Source: DATBQN01 sp963799925
Lineage (GTDB): Bacteria; Acidobacteriota; Thermoanaerobaculia; Multivoradales; UBA5704
DNA length: 64,000 nucleotides
Assembly: GCA_963799925.1 (NCBI GenBank)
Contig: CAWCYZ010000004.1
Span: forward strand, 1,798,001 to 1,862,000
Direction of reading: 5' to 3'
Shown here: positions 16,663 through 25,493 of the stretch, in pieces
Numbering within the stretch: the first letter of the stretch is position 1
Layout of the letters: the number at the start of each line of letters is the position of its first letter
Translations under genes and position numbers: made by a program
Notes under the pieces: generated by a model
What the model saw: the letters and a program-made list of their open reading frames with translations, nothing else
Databases searched by the model: none
What the model was told of the DNA's origin: nothing

Positions 16663-19152
16663 ATGAGCCAGTACGACCATCGGGCCATCGAGGCCAAGTG
16701 GCAGGAGCGCTGGGAGGCGCGGCGGGTCGCCGAGACCGATCTCAGGAGCTCGCGGGACAAGCTCTACATGCTGATGATGTTCCCCTACCCGTCGGGGGAC
16801 CGCCTGCACGTCGGGCACGGGCGCAACTACATCCTGGGCGACGCCCTCTTCCGCTTCCTCCGCATGCACGGCCGCCGGGCCTTGAACCCGATGGGCTGGG
16901 ACGCCTTCGGCCTGCCCGCCGAGAACGCCGCCATCCAGCGCGGCATCCATCCGCGCGACTGGACGCTCGCCAACATCGAGGTGATGAAGGAGCAGTTCCG
17001 GCGCTGGGGCATCCTCTACGACTGGTCGAAGGAGATCGCCTCCTGCACCCCCGAGTACTACCGCTGGAACCAGTGGCTGTTCCTGCGCATGCTCGAGAAG
17101 GGGATCGCCTACAAGAAGAAGGCGCCGGTCAACTGGTGCCCGAGCTGCCAGACCGTGCTCGCCAACGAGCAGGTGGTCGACGGCGCCTGCGAGCGCTGCG
17201 GCACGCCCGTCGTGCAGCGCGACCTCGAGCAGTGGTTCTACCGCATCACCGACTACGCCGACAGCCTGCTCGCCGGGCTCGACCGCCTGGAGGACTGGCC
17301 GGAGAAGGTCAAGGTCATGCAGCGCAACTGGATCGGCCGCTCGGAGGGGGCGGAGATCGAGCTCGCCGTGCCCTCTCTCGGCGGCGGTCCGGAGGCGGCG
17401 GTCCGCGTCTTCACCACCCGGCCCGACACCATCCACGGCGCCACCTTCCTGGTCCTCGCCCCCGAGCACCCGCTGGCGGCGCGGCTGATCGAGGGGAGCC
17501 CCGAGGCGGCCGAGATCGCCGCCTGGATCGAGCGGGTCCGCAACACCCCGCGCCGCGAGCGCGAGGAGGAGGGGGCGGCGAAGGTGGGCCGCGACACCGG
17601 CCGGACGGCGGTGAACCCGGCGACCGGCGAGGCGATCCCCATCTGGCTCGCCGACTACGTCCTCCCCGACTACGGCACCGGCGCGATCATGGCGGTGCCG
17701 GCGCACGACGCCCGCGACCTCGCCTTCGCGCGCCAGGAGGGGCTGCCGGTGCGGCTGGTGTACCGGCGCGAGGGGGAAGAGGTCGATCCGGCCGCGCTGA
17801 CCGAGCCGATCCTCCACGAGGGGACGATCCATGACGCCGCGCCCTTCGACGGCCTGGCCGATGGCCCGGAGACGATCGCCCGCTTCATCGCCTGGCTGGA
17901 GGAGAAGGGCGTCGGCCGGCGGCGGGTCTCCTACCGTCTGCGCGACTGGCTGGTCTCCCGCCAGCGCTACTGGGGGACGCCGATCCCCGTCGTCTACTGC
18001 GACGCCTGCGGCATGGTGCCGGTCCCCGACGACCGGCTGCCGGTCGAGCTCCCCTACGACGTCGAGTTCACCGGCCGCGAGGGGAACCCGCTGTCGCGCC
18101 ACAGAGGCTTCGTCGAGACGGAGTGCCCGCGGTGCGGCGGCCCGGCGCGGCGCGAGACCGACACCATGGACACCTTCGTCGACAGCTCGTGGTACTACCT
18201 GCGCTACCTCTCGCCGCGCGACTCGACGCGGATGTTCGACCCCGAGCTGGCGGCCGCGTGGGCGCCGGTCGACCAGTACATCGGCGGCGTCGAGCACGCC
18301 ATCCTGCACCTGCTCTACGCGCGCTTCATCTGCCGCGTGCTCCGCTCCTTCGGCATGGTGCCCTTCGAGGAGCCGTTCGCCAAGCTGTTCAACCAGGGGA
18401 TGATCACCCGCTTCTCGGAGAAGACCGGGCGCATCGAGAAGATGTCGAAGTCGCGCGGCAACACCGTCTCGCCCGACGGCCTGATCGAGCAGATGGGGGC
18501 GGACACCGAGCGCGTCTACACCCTCTTCATCGGGCCGCCGGAGAAGGAGGCGGAGTGGAGCGACGAGGCGGTGGCGGGCGCCAACCGGTTCTTGAACCGC
18601 GTCTGGCGGACCTTCGAGCGCCTGGACGAGGCGCCGCCGACGGCGCCGGCGCCGACCGAGAAGGAGCTCGACCGCCAGCTCCACGCGACGATCCAGCGCG
18701 TCACCCAGAGCATGGAGCGCTTCCACTACAACGCCGCCGTCGCGGCGCTGATGGAGCTGTCGAACGCGCTCACCCGCGCGCTCGACGAGCAGACCGCCTC
18801 GCGCCGGCTCTGCGCGGAGGTCTTCGACGCCCTGGTCCAGCTCCTCCATCCCATGGCGCCGCACATCACCGAGGAGCTGTGGGAGCGGCGCGGCCACGTC
18901 GGGACGCTCCTCGAGTCGTCGTGGCCGGTGCACGACGAGGCGAAGATCCGCCGCCAGCGCATCACCCTGGTGGTGCAGGTGGACGGCAAGCTGCGCGACC
19001 GCGTCGAGGTCGACGCCGACGCCGCGGAGGGGGAGGTGCGCGAGGCGGCGCTGGCGAGCAAGGCGCAGGAGTTCCTCGCCGGCCGCGAGCTCGAGCGGGC
19101 GGTCGTCGTCCCCGGCCGGCTGGTCAACCTGGTGACGAGGAAGCCCGCGTGA
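16663..19152 (+). CDS. leuS: Leucyl-tRNA synthetase
   Basis: Class I synthetase of 829 residues. The HIGH signature is HVGH (residues 49-52) within FPYPSGDRLHVGHGRNY. A zinc-type knuckle CPSC...CERC lies near 165-185. The CP1 editing domain contains the NPATGEAIPIW and GTGAIMAVPAHDARD blocks that bind mischarged tRNA. KMSKS is at 593-597. The C-terminal VDGKLRDRVEVD segment is typical. AGGAGGG-like GGGAGGG at 16653-16659 supports the start. Probably co-transcribed with nusB and lptE. Confidence 0.98.
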   Translation: MSQYDHRAIEAKWQERWEARRVAETDLRSSRDKLYMLMMFPYPSGDRLHVGHGRNYILGDALFRFLRMHGRRALNPMGWDAFGLPAENAAIQRGIHPRDWTLANIEVMKEQFRRWGILYDWSKEIASCTPEYYRWNQWLFLRMLEKGIAYKKKAPVNWCPSCQTVLANEQVVDGACERCGTPVVQRDLEQWFYRITDYADSLLAGLDRLEDWPEKVKVMQRNWIGRSEGAEIELAVPSLGGGPEAAVRVFTTRPDTIHGATFLVLAPEHPLAARLIEGSPEAAEIAAWIERVRNTPRREREEEGAAKVGRDTGRTAVNPATGEAIPIWLADYVLPDYGTGAIMAVPAHDARDLAFARQEGLPVRLVYRREGEEVDPAALTEPILHEGTIHDAAPFDGLADGPETIARFIAWLEEKGVGRRRVSYRLRDWLVSRQRYWGTPIPVVYCDACGMVPVPDDRLPVELPYDVEFTGREGNPLSRHRGFVETECPRCGGPARRETDTMDTFVDSSWYYLRYLSPRDSTRMFDPELAAAWAPVDQYIGGVEHAILHLLYARFICRVLRSFGMVPFEEPFAKLFNQGMITRFSEKTGRIEKMSKSRGNTVSPDGLIEQMGADTERVYTLFIGPPEKEAEWSDEAVAGANRFLNRVWRTFERLDEAPPTAPAPTEKELDRQLHATIQRVTQSMERFHYNAAVAALMELSNALTRALDEQTASRRLCAEVFDALVQLLHPMAPHITEELWERRGHVGTLLESSWPVHDEAKIRRQRITLVVQVDGKLRDRVEVDADAAEGEVREAALASKAQEFLAGRELERAVVVPGRLVNLVTRKPA

Positions 19153-19227
19153 CGCGCCGTCGCGCGGGGGAGATCCGGAGATCAGGAGATCCGAAGACCC
19201 GATGAAGATCCCAGCGCGGAGGTCCGC

Positions 19228-19755
19228 ATGAAGCCCCGTCTCGCATCCCTGGCCCTCGTCCTCGCCGCGGCCGGCGCCCTCGCCGGCTGCGGCTACGGCC
19301 TGGTCGGCCGCGGCAGCAACATCCCGACGGACATCAAGTCCGTCTACCTGCAGCCGCTCGAGAACCGCACGCCGCGCACCCAGGTCGAGCAGTTCCTCAC
19401 CCGCGCCATCGCCGACGAGCTGGTCACCCGGCACCGCTTCGCGGTGGTCTCCGCGGCGACCGGCGCCGACGCCGAGATCTCGGGCGCCGTCATCTCCTTC
19501 GGCGCCACCCCGGTCACCTTCGACAACACCGGCCGCGCCACCGAGTACGAGATCGCGATCATCGCCCAGGTGATCTTCAAGCGCCTCGACAAGGAGCAGC
19601 ACGTCCTCTGGAAGAACGACCGCTACCTCTTCCGCGAGAGCTACCCCGTGCAGGTCACCGGCACCGGCTACCTCGACCTCGAGAACACCGCCCTCGAGAC
19701 GGCCTCGAAGAAGTTCGCCCAGACGATGGTCTCCGACCTGCTGGAGGGGTTCTAG
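19228..19755 (+). CDS. lptE: LPS assembly lipoprotein LptE
   Basis: An outer-membrane lipoprotein that plugs the LptD barrel during lipopolysaccharide insertion. The signal ends at a lipobox LAGC with Cys21. CGYGLVGRGSNIPTDIKSVYLQPLENRT is the classic LptE start, followed by EQFLTRAIADELVTRHRF and a strand-rich end. Length 175 fits. It follows leuS by 75 bp, the arrangement seen in many Gram-negatives, where holA usually comes next; here it is replaced by an MNT-HEPN pair. Confidence 0.93.
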   Translation: MKPRLASLALVLAAAGALAGCGYGLVGRGSNIPTDIKSVYLQPLENRTPRTQVEQFLTRAIADELVTRHRFAVVSAATGADAEISGAVISFGATPVTFDNTGRATEYEIAIIAQVIFKRLDKEQHVLWKNDRYLFRESYPVQVTGTGYLDLENTALETASKKFAQTMVSDLLEGF

Positions 19756-19844
19756 CGAGAGCGCGGCGGCTCGCCTCCATGCCGGCGCGCCGAACCGCTC
19801 GGCGTCGAGGGTCAGGCGCGGTATAGACTGGCCACGAGGCGACC

Positions 19845-20294
19845 ATGGAGCGGCGGAGCGACGGTCAGGACCCCGAGGAGATATTGCGCGGGCGGCTGGC
19901 GAGCTTCTTCGCCACCCATCCCGAGCTCGGCGTCGATTCGGCGTACCTCTTCGGCAGCCATGCCGAGGGTCGCGCCCATCGCGAGAGCGACGTCGACGTG
20001 GCCGTTCTCCTCTCCTGGAAGCACCACCCGACGGCGCGCGACCGCTTCGAGGCGCGCGTCAGCCTGGGCTCCGAGCTGATCGCCGTCCTCCACCACAACG
20101 AGGTCGACCTGGTCGTCCTCAACGATCTGCCGCCGCTCTTCGCCCGCCGCATCCTCTGGGAGGGCGTCCGCCTCTTCCTGGGCGACGCGGAAGCCGACTT
20201 CGACCACCTGCTGCAGGTCCAGAGCCGCGCCGCGGATCTCGCCCCCTGGCTCGAGCGAATGCAGAGGATCAAGCTCGCGGCGCTGCGGCGATGA
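19845..20294 (+). CDS. mntA: MNT-domain nucleotidyltransferase (MntA-like antitoxin)
   Basis: A minimal nucleotidyltransferase of 149 residues. The motif GSHAEGRAHRESDVDV matches GSx10DxD exactly (residues about 37-51), giving the metal-binding Asp pair; the third Asp lies in EVDLVVLND. In studied MntA-HepT pairs this enzyme AMPylates the toxin and neutralises it. The downstream HEPN gene overlaps by 4 bp. A TATAGACT box about 25 bp upstream may be a -10 element. Confidence 0.88.
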   Translation: MERRSDGQDPEEILRGRLASFFATHPELGVDSAYLFGSHAEGRAHRESDVDVAVLLSWKHHPTARDRFEARVSLGSELIAVLHHNEVDLVVLNDLPPLFARRILWEGVRLFLGDAEADFDHLLQVQSRAADLAPWLERMQRIKLAALRR

Positions 20295-20710
20295 GCCGGC
20301 TCATCGAGCGCCTTGCCGAGCTGCGCCGGCATCTCGCCCATCTCCGCGCGCTGCGGCCGCGCGTCCTCGGAGCCAAGCAGCTCCGGGCCGACCTCTCGCT
20401 GCACAACGACGTGCTGTTCTCCTTGATGCAGGTGTGCCAGCTCGTCATCGACATGGCGGCCGACCTCGCTGCCCGCCGGGGACTGCGTTACGAGGACTAC
20501 ACCGCGTCGGTCAGGAGCCTGGCGATGCTCCAGGAGTTCCCGCCGCGGTTGGTCGAAGATCTTGAAAAGCTGCCAGGCTTCCGCAATATCCTCGTCCATG
20601 AATACGTATCGCTCGACTACGAGCGGGTGATCGAGGCGCTCGATCGGCTGGCACCCGTCGAGGACTTCGCGAACCGCGTCGCGGATCTGCTGGCGCGGGA
20701 AGCGATCTGA
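20291..20710 (+). CDS. hepT: HEPN-domain RNase toxin (HepT-like)
   Basis: A 139-residue all-helical protein. The HEPN active site is RNILVHEY near residues 98-105, matching Rx4HxY: Arg and His for RNA cleavage, Tyr as the site AMPylated by MntA. ISVxL-type helix packing (SLMQVCQLVIDMAADLAARRGLRYEDY) is typical of DUF86 proteins. Coupled to the upstream nucleotidyltransferase gene. It forms a convergent pair with rpsT. Confidence 0.9.
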   Translation: MSRLIERLAELRRHLAHLRALRPRVLGAKQLRADLSLHNDVLFSLMQVCQLVIDMAADLAARRGLRYEDYTASVRSLAMLQEFPPRLVEDLEKLPGFRNILVHEYVSLDYERVIEALDRLAPVEDFANRVADLLAREAI

Positions 20711-20757
20711 CGTTGCCGAACAGCCGCTTCCGGGCTTCGTGAGCGCCCAATACACGC

Positions 20758-20781
20758 CGCGCCCGGGCTAGGCCGGGCGCG
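20758..20781. terminator. GC-rich hairpin between convergent hepT and rpsT
   Basis: CGCGCCCGG, a 6-nt loop and CCGGGCGCG form a perfect 9-bp stem in the 142-bp space between two converging genes. No T-run follows on either strand. Likely bidirectional terminator. Confidence 0.5.
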
Positions 20782-20852
20782 TGGGGAGATCGCTGCGATG
20801 GAGAATGGCGCGCGGCTTCGCGGTGATGGAACCGCGGCTTCGCCGGGGGGCG

Positions 20853-21119
20853 TCAGCCCTTGGCGGCGGCGATCGACTTGGTGAGGCGGGACTTGGTGCG
20901 GGCGGCGGTGTTCTTGTGGATGATGCGCTTCTGGGCGATCGAGTCGATCGTCCGGAGCGTCTCCGGCAGCAGCTCCGTGGCCTTCGCCGTATCGCCGCTC
21001 TCGACGACGGAGCGGAAGCGCTTGACGGCGGTGCGCAGGCGCGAGCGATGGGCGCGGTTCCTCTCGCGCTCCTTGGCGTTCTGCCGGATCCTCTTCTCAG
21101 CGGACTTGGTGTTGGCCAT
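20853..21119 (-). CDS. rpsT: 30S ribosomal protein S20
   Basis: An 88-residue basic helical protein binding 16S rRNA. It opens MANTKSAEKRIRQNAKERERNRAHRSRLRTAVK, the invariant S20 start, and ends KNTAARTKSRLTKSIAAAK. It is monocistronic with a leader of about 100 nt; the leader starts with a stable hairpin and derives from a near-consensus promoter (21228-21257). Confidence 0.98.
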   Translation of the reverse strand: MANTKSAEKRIRQNAKERERNRAHRSRLRTAVKRFRSVVESGDTAKATELLPETLRTIDSIAQKRIIHKNTAARTKSRLTKSIAAAKG

Positions 21120-21200
21120 GGTGGTTCCTGATTTCCCGGGTTGCCTGGTTGTGCCCGGTCGGCCGGGCTATCTGGTCGGCTGTTCGATCTAAATAGGAAA

Positions 21201-21218
21201 GTCGCACCGAGGTGCGAC
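21201..21218 (-). promoter_or_regulatory. Hairpin at the 5' end of the rpsT leader
   Basis: GTCGCACC/GGTGCGAC is a perfect 8-bp stem with a 2-nt loop. With the predicted promoter just upstream, it would sit within the first 20 nt of the rpsT mRNA, followed by a U-rich run (TTTCCTATTT). It could be a transcript-stabilising or attenuating element, or a terminator of the upstream tol operon. Confidence 0.55.
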
Positions 21219-21227
21219 CAGCGTTGG

Positions 21228-21257
21228 TTTATACCACCGCTCGCGCCGTCGCGTCAA
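21228..21257 (-). promoter_or_regulatory. Sigma70-type promoter of rpsT
   Basis: On the minus strand TTGACG (21252-21257), an 18-bp spacer and TATAAA (21228-21233). The -35 and spacing equal those of the ribH promoter. Confidence 0.75.
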
Positions 21258-21282
21258 CTTGGGCGGCAGGGTAGTGGGTCCG

Positions 21283-21315
21283 TCCAGGCGGCCGTCCTCG
21301 GGACCCAACGGACCC
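21283..21315 (-). repeat. Dispersed intergenic repeat, copy B (inverted)
   Basis: This 33-bp stretch is the exact reverse complement of the core of copy A (4245-4278 region). It lies between cpoB and the rpsT promoter. Confidence 0.7.
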
Positions 21316-21335
21316 AGTACCGGCAGCAGGAAGCT

Positions 21336-22202
21336 TCAGCCGCCCAGCTCGCGGAGGCGCTGCCGGGCGAGGTTCGCCTCGTCGCTCGTCGGGTGCTGGC
21401 GGACCACCTGCCGGAGGCTCGCGACGCCCGCCGAGCGCTCGCCCAGGGCGAGCTGCGAGTAGCCCTTCTTGAGGAGCGCGCTCGCCCGCTTCTCGCTGTG
21501 GGGGTATCTCTGCAGCACCTGATCGAACTGATCGGCCGCCTGGCGGTACCTCTTCTGCCGGTAGTGGGACTCGCCGATCCAGTAGGTGGCGTTCGAGGCC
21601 AGGTCGGTGTCGGGGAAGTCGTTCAGGTACTCCTGGAACTCGCGCATCGCGAGGTCGTAGTTGCCCTTGAGGTAGTCGTTGTACGCCGAGTCGTAGAGCG
21701 CCTTGGGGTCGTTGACCACCTGCGACGGCGCCGCCGCCCCGGTGTTGGCGCCGGCCGGAGCGCCCGAACGGAGCCCTCCCGCCCCCGCCGGGGCTCCCGC
21801 CGCCGGCGGCGCCCCGAGGTCGCCTGGCGCCGGCACGGGCGCCGCCCCGCGGCTGCCCTTGAGCTCCTGGTTGGTGGCGGCGATCTGCTGCGAGAGCTGC
21901 GACAGGCGGTAGTTGGTGTCCTCGAGCTTCGACTGCAGCTCGTCGATGTGGCTGGTCAGGCTCTGCAGCTTGACCTGCATGTCCGCCTCGGTCTTCAGGA
22001 GCGACTCCATCTGGCGGCTCACCTGGGCGTCGAGCGCCGCCACGTCCTGCTTCGACGGCGCCTGGACCTTCGCCGCCTGGACCTGGCTCTGGACGTCGGA
22101 GATCTGGCTGTGCAGCCCCTCGATGTCGGAGGAGGAGACGCAGCCCCCCGCCGCGAGGGCGGCGGCGAGGAGGCCCGCGGGGAGGAGGATCTTGCTGCGC
22201 AT
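21336..22202 (-). CDS. cpoB: Tol-Pal system protein CpoB/YbgF
   Basis: A periplasmic TPR protein coordinating peptidoglycan synthesis and outer-membrane constriction. The signal ends in AAGGC, suggesting lipidation. Residues about 28-110 form a coiled coil (EGLHSQISDVQSQVQ... DELQSKLEDTNYRLSQLSQQI), then an Ala/Pro/Gly linker, then three TPR-like repeats (ALYDSAYNDYLKGNYDLAMREFQEYLNDFPDTDLASNATYWIGES-type pattern). It is the last gene of the tol operon, 7 bp after pal. Confidence 0.93.
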   Translation of the reverse strand: MRSKILLPAGLLAAALAAGGCVSSSDIEGLHSQISDVQSQVQAAKVQAPSKQDVAALDAQVSRQMESLLKTEADMQVKLQSLTSHIDELQSKLEDTNYRLSQLSQQIAATNQELKGSRGAAPVPAPGDLGAPPAAGAPAGAGGLRSGAPAGANTGAAAPSQVVNDPKALYDSAYNDYLKGNYDLAMREFQEYLNDFPDTDLASNATYWIGESHYRQKRYRQAADQFDQVLQRYPHSEKRASALLKKGYSQLALGERSAGVASLRQVVRQHPTSDEANLARQRLRELGG

Positions 22203-22209
22203 CAGTCTG

Positions 22210-22797
22210 TCACCCGACGCTCGAACGGCCCGTCACGATCATGTGGGCGCGGCGGTTCTGCGACCAGCAGCTCTCCTCGTGCTGAGTGCAGACCGGCCGC
22301 TCGCTGCCATAGCTGATGGTGCGCAGGCGGGTGGCGTTGACGCCGAGCGAGCCCATGTAGTCGCGCACCGCGTTGGCGCGCCGCTCGCCCAGGGCCAGGT
22401 TGTACTCGGCGGTGCCGCGCTCGTCGCAGTGGCCCTCGACGGTGAGCTGGAAGCTGGGCTGGCCCTTCAGCACGTCGGCGTTGCGGGCGAGCTTCTCGCG
22501 CGCTTCGTCGGAGAGCGAGCTCTCGTCGTACTGGAAATAGACGTCCGCGCTGAAGCCGCGCCGGCGCATCTCGTCGTTGACCACCTGCAGGTCCTGCGAC
22601 AGCAGCGGATCCTCGGTCTTGTCCTGCATCGACGGCTGCGCCGGCGGCGTGACGTCCTGGGCCGGGGCCGGGGGCGGCGCCACGGTCGTGGTGTCGACGT
22701 TCAGGTCCTTGGCGGGGGTCGCCGGCTTCTTCTTCGGGCAGCCGAGCATCAGGGTCAACAGGACCGGCAGGGCGAGCCAGACCATCCACTTATGCAT
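22210..22797 (-). CDS. pal: Peptidoglycan-associated lipoprotein Pal
   Basis: An outer-membrane lipoprotein binding peptidoglycan and TolB. The hydrophobic signal LALPVLLTLMLGC ends in a lipidated Cys. A Pro-rich linker follows, then the OmpA-like domain: VYFQYDESSLSDEAREKL, VEGHCDERGTAEYNLALGERRANAVRDYM (diaminopimelate-binding Asp and Arg), and TISYGSERP. Of three possible ATGs, 22797 is chosen because GAGGAG lies 7 nt upstream; 22803 is too close to it. Confidence 0.96.
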   Translation of the reverse strand: MHKWMVWLALPVLLTLMLGCPKKKPATPAKDLNVDTTTVAPPPAPAQDVTPPAQPSMQDKTEDPLLSQDLQVVNDEMRRRGFSADVYFQYDESSLSDEAREKLARNADVLKGQPSFQLTVEGHCDERGTAEYNLALGERRANAVRDYMGSLGVNATRLRTISYGSERPVCTQHEESCWSQNRRAHMIVTGRSSVG

Positions 22798-22926
22798 GCT
22801 CATTCTCCTCACTCTCTCTATGGGGTGCTGAATAAGGGTCGGTACATGGCGGGGCAAAAAGCGGACCTCGACGGTCAATCTACCAGAAACGCCTGTCAGG
22901 GAGAACCGGGCCATCGTTCCGGTGCT

Positions 22927-22972
22927 GGGTCCGTTGGGTCCCGAGGAGGGCCGCCTGGAAGGGGGTTCGGGA
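22927..22972 (+). repeat. Dispersed 46-bp intergenic repeat, copy C
   Basis: Same 46 bp as copy A with one base changed (GAGGAGGG for GAGGACGG). It sits in the 232-bp gap between tolB and pal, inside the operon. Confidence 0.75.
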
Positions 22973-23029
22973 GGGTGGTCCCGAGGGCGGTCGCCCGCAG
23001 CGGACGCAACGGACCCACTGCCATCGTTC

Positions 23030-24414
23030 CTACTGCGCCGGCAGGCGCGACCAGTCGGCGAGGTCGTTCTCGCCGGCGGTGGTGAGCTGGCGGACGTTGC
23101 CGCCGTCGAGGTCCATCACGTAGAGCTGCTTGCCGCCGGCGCGCCGCGAGGTGAAGACGATCTTGCGGCCGTCGGGGGAGAAGGCGGGGGACTGGTTCTC
23201 GCCGGCCCCCGAGGTCAGCACCTTCGTCTCCAGGCTGACGACGTTGGTCACGGCGATCTGGAACTGGCCGTCGCGGCGGCTGGTGTAGGCGATCGAGTCG
23301 CCGTCCGGGCTCCAGGCGGCGCCGTCGTTGTAGGTGCCTTCGGAGGTCAGGCGCCGCTGGTTGGCGCCCTCGGCGTCCATCAGGTAGATCTGCGGGCTGC
23401 CGGCGCGGCTGGAGGTGAAGGCGATGTCGCCCCCCTTGGGGCTCCATGCCGGGATTGGTGTCGATCGCCTCGGAGTGGGTCAGCCGCCGCAGGCCGCCGC
23501 CGCTCGAGGTCGGCGGTGAAGATCTCGATGTTGCCGTCGACCGAGCGGGAGAAGGCGATGTGGGGGCCGTCCGGCGAGTAGCTGGGGCTGATGTTGAGCG
23601 TCCCCGAGTTGATCATCGGGCGCTTGCGCCCGGTCGCCAGCTCGACGCTGTAGATGCCGGCCGGGCCGTTGAAGAACGAGGTGTAGGCGATCGAATCGCC
23701 CGCCGGGCTCCACGCCGGCGACATCGAGGTCGAGCGATGGCCGGTGATCTGGCGCTGGTTCGCGCCGTCGTAGTCCATCAGGAAGATCTCCTTGTGGCCG
23801 GTGCGGTCGGAGGTGAAGGCGATGGTCGTGAGGGCGAGCCCGCGGCTGCCGATCAGGTAGCGGATCACCTCGTCGGCGAAGGTGTGGGCCATCCGCCGGG
23901 CGACCGTGTAGGGGCCGCGGTAGCGCTTGGCGAGCACCGTCTGGCCGCTCCTGAGGTCGAACAGCCGCCCCTCGAAGACCAGCTTGTCCCCCTCGCTCTT
24001 GAGATCGCCCAGCAGCAGCACCTCGTTGCCCGTCGAGCGGTACTGGTCGCGGTCGCGGGCGGGGTCGCCGGAGAGGTGGAGCGCCGCGAGCTCCCGCGGG
24101 CCCTGGATCTCGAAGTAGCGCGAGAGGTCGAGGTCGCGGCGCAGCGTCTCGTCCACCTCGCGCCCGGCGCTGCCGGAGTCGGCGGTGAGCGCCGGCAGGC
24201 CGGAGAGGGCGGGGATGGCGAGGCGGATGAGCGGCCGTTGGTTGCGCCGCAGCTCGAGGGTGACGTTCGTCTGGTTGGCGGCGGGCGGCGGCGCCGCGGC
24301 CGGCGGCTCCTGAGGAGCCTGAGCCAACCCCGCCGCGAGGGCGAGGGCGGCGGCGAGCACGAGGAGGAGGGCGACGAGGGCGGCGGCGCGCGGGGCGGTC
24401 GAGTTTTTCATCAC
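23030..24414 (-). CDS. tolB: Tol-Pal beta-propeller protein TolB, frame-disrupted
   Basis: A periplasmic propeller linking Pal to the inner-membrane Tol complex. A signal peptide (to about residue 32) precedes the N-terminal domain (IRLAIPALSGL...TLRRDLDLSRYFEI) and WD40-like TolB repeats (FTSDRTGHKEIFLMDYDG, AWSPAGDSIAYTSF, SYSPDGPHIAFSRS, AWSPDGDSIAYTSRR, AFSPDGRKIVFTSRR). The frame shifts near 23500 and again near 23450; removing one base between codons at each point restores a continuous protein of about 460 residues. Functional in all likelihood. Confidence 0.9.
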
Positions 24415-24428
24415 ACCTCGGGGATGTC

Positions 24429-25397
24429 TCAGTGGACGATCAGGTTCACGCCTAACGAGTCGTGGCGATAGCTCGCCGGCAGCGTGGGAAAGGGGGCGGC
24501 GTTCTGCACCGCCCGCAGCGCCGCGAGATCGAAGGCATTGTAGCCGGACGACTGCGCGACCTTGAGATCGGTGATGGCGCCGCTCTTCTGGATGCGGAAG
24601 TAGACCACCGTCCGGACCTCGCCGCCGACCGGCGGCCGGGTCCAGTTGGCGTCGATGAGCTGCAGCAGGCGGTCGATGTAGTAGCCATAGCCGAAGTCCG
24701 GGTCCTCGAGGCCGGCGATCGCGGAGCCGAAGGCCGAGCTGCCGAGCGGGTTGCCCGCGGCCGACCCCCGTGGCCCGCTCTCGTCTCCCTTGCCGATGTC
24801 GGCGACGCCGCCGGGCCCGGACGGCCCCTTGGAGGCGGCGGCGCTCCGCGGCTCGGGCGGCCGCTTGCCCGCGGACTTCGCCTGGCTCCCCCTGCCGCTC
24901 TCCCGCGCGCTCGGGCGCTCGGCGGGCTCGGGCCGGCTCTTCGGCGGCTTGGGCTGAGGCTTGGGCAGCGACTGCTCCTCGACGTTGTGGAGCACCGGCC
25001 GCCGGTCGACCTCGGGGGAGATCTCGTGCTCGGTCACGCGCGGCTCCCGGCTCCGCGGTTTAGGCTTCGGTGGCTCCGGCGGCTCCGGTTTGGGCTCGGG
25101 CCTGGGCGCCGGTTTCGCCGGCGGCGGCGGCGCCGGCTGGGCGGGAGCCTCCGGCTCGCGGGCGGGAGCCGGCGGGCGCGGCCGGGCGCGCGGCCGCTCG
25201 ACCCCCAGCGCCTGGGCCGGGATGATGGTGACCGGCACGTAGTCGAGCGGCGGGGTCGGCGGCTTCCAGGAGGCGACGAGGAGGGCCGCCGCGAGGAGGC
25301 CGCCGTGGAGCAGGGCGGCCGCCGCGAGCCCTCCCCACAGCGCTCCCTTGCGCTGCTGGCGGGCGCGCTGGACGAGGACCTGGTCGACGGCGTCCAT
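24429..25397 (-). CDS. TonB/TolA-type energy-transducing protein
   Basis: A 322-residue protein with one N-terminal membrane anchor (ALWGGLAAAALLHGGLLAAALLVA), a long Pro/Lys/Arg-rich periplasm-spanning arm (residues 60-200) and a TonB C-terminal domain: YIDRLLQLIDANWTRPP, VVYFRIQKSGAITDLKVAQSSGYNAFDLAALRAVQNAAPFPTLP. It occupies the tolA position between tolR and tolB, so it probably works as TolA, although the domain is TonB-like, as in many non-enterobacterial Tol operons. Confidence 0.9.
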   Translation of the reverse strand: MDAVDQVLVQRARQQRKGALWGGLAAAALLHGGLLAAALLVASWKPPTPPLDYVPVTIIPAQALGVERPRARPRPPAPAREPEAPAQPAPPPPAKPAPRPEPKPEPPEPPKPKPRSREPRVTEHEISPEVDRRPVLHNVEEQSLPKPQPKPPKSRPEPAERPSARESGRGSQAKSAGKRPPEPRSAAASKGPSGPGGVADIGKGDESGPRGSAAGNPLGSSAFGSAIAGLEDPDFGYGYYIDRLLQLIDANWTRPPVGGEVRTVVYFRIQKSGAITDLKVAQSSGYNAFDLAALRAVQNAAPFPTLPASYRHDSLGVNLIVH

Positions 25398-25493
25398 GAC
25401 GGCGAGCTCTCGGTACGAATCGTCCGGCGCGAGCGCCGGCCCTCCCGGCGGCGCGCCCCTAATGAGGGCGCCTCCCGAGCGCCGGTCCGGCGC

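Noticed and set aside
15943..19152. Giant 1,069-residue frame over nusB and leuS
   Set aside because: The first 240 codons are a shadow of nusB in another frame; leuS starts at 16663 with a good ribosome site.
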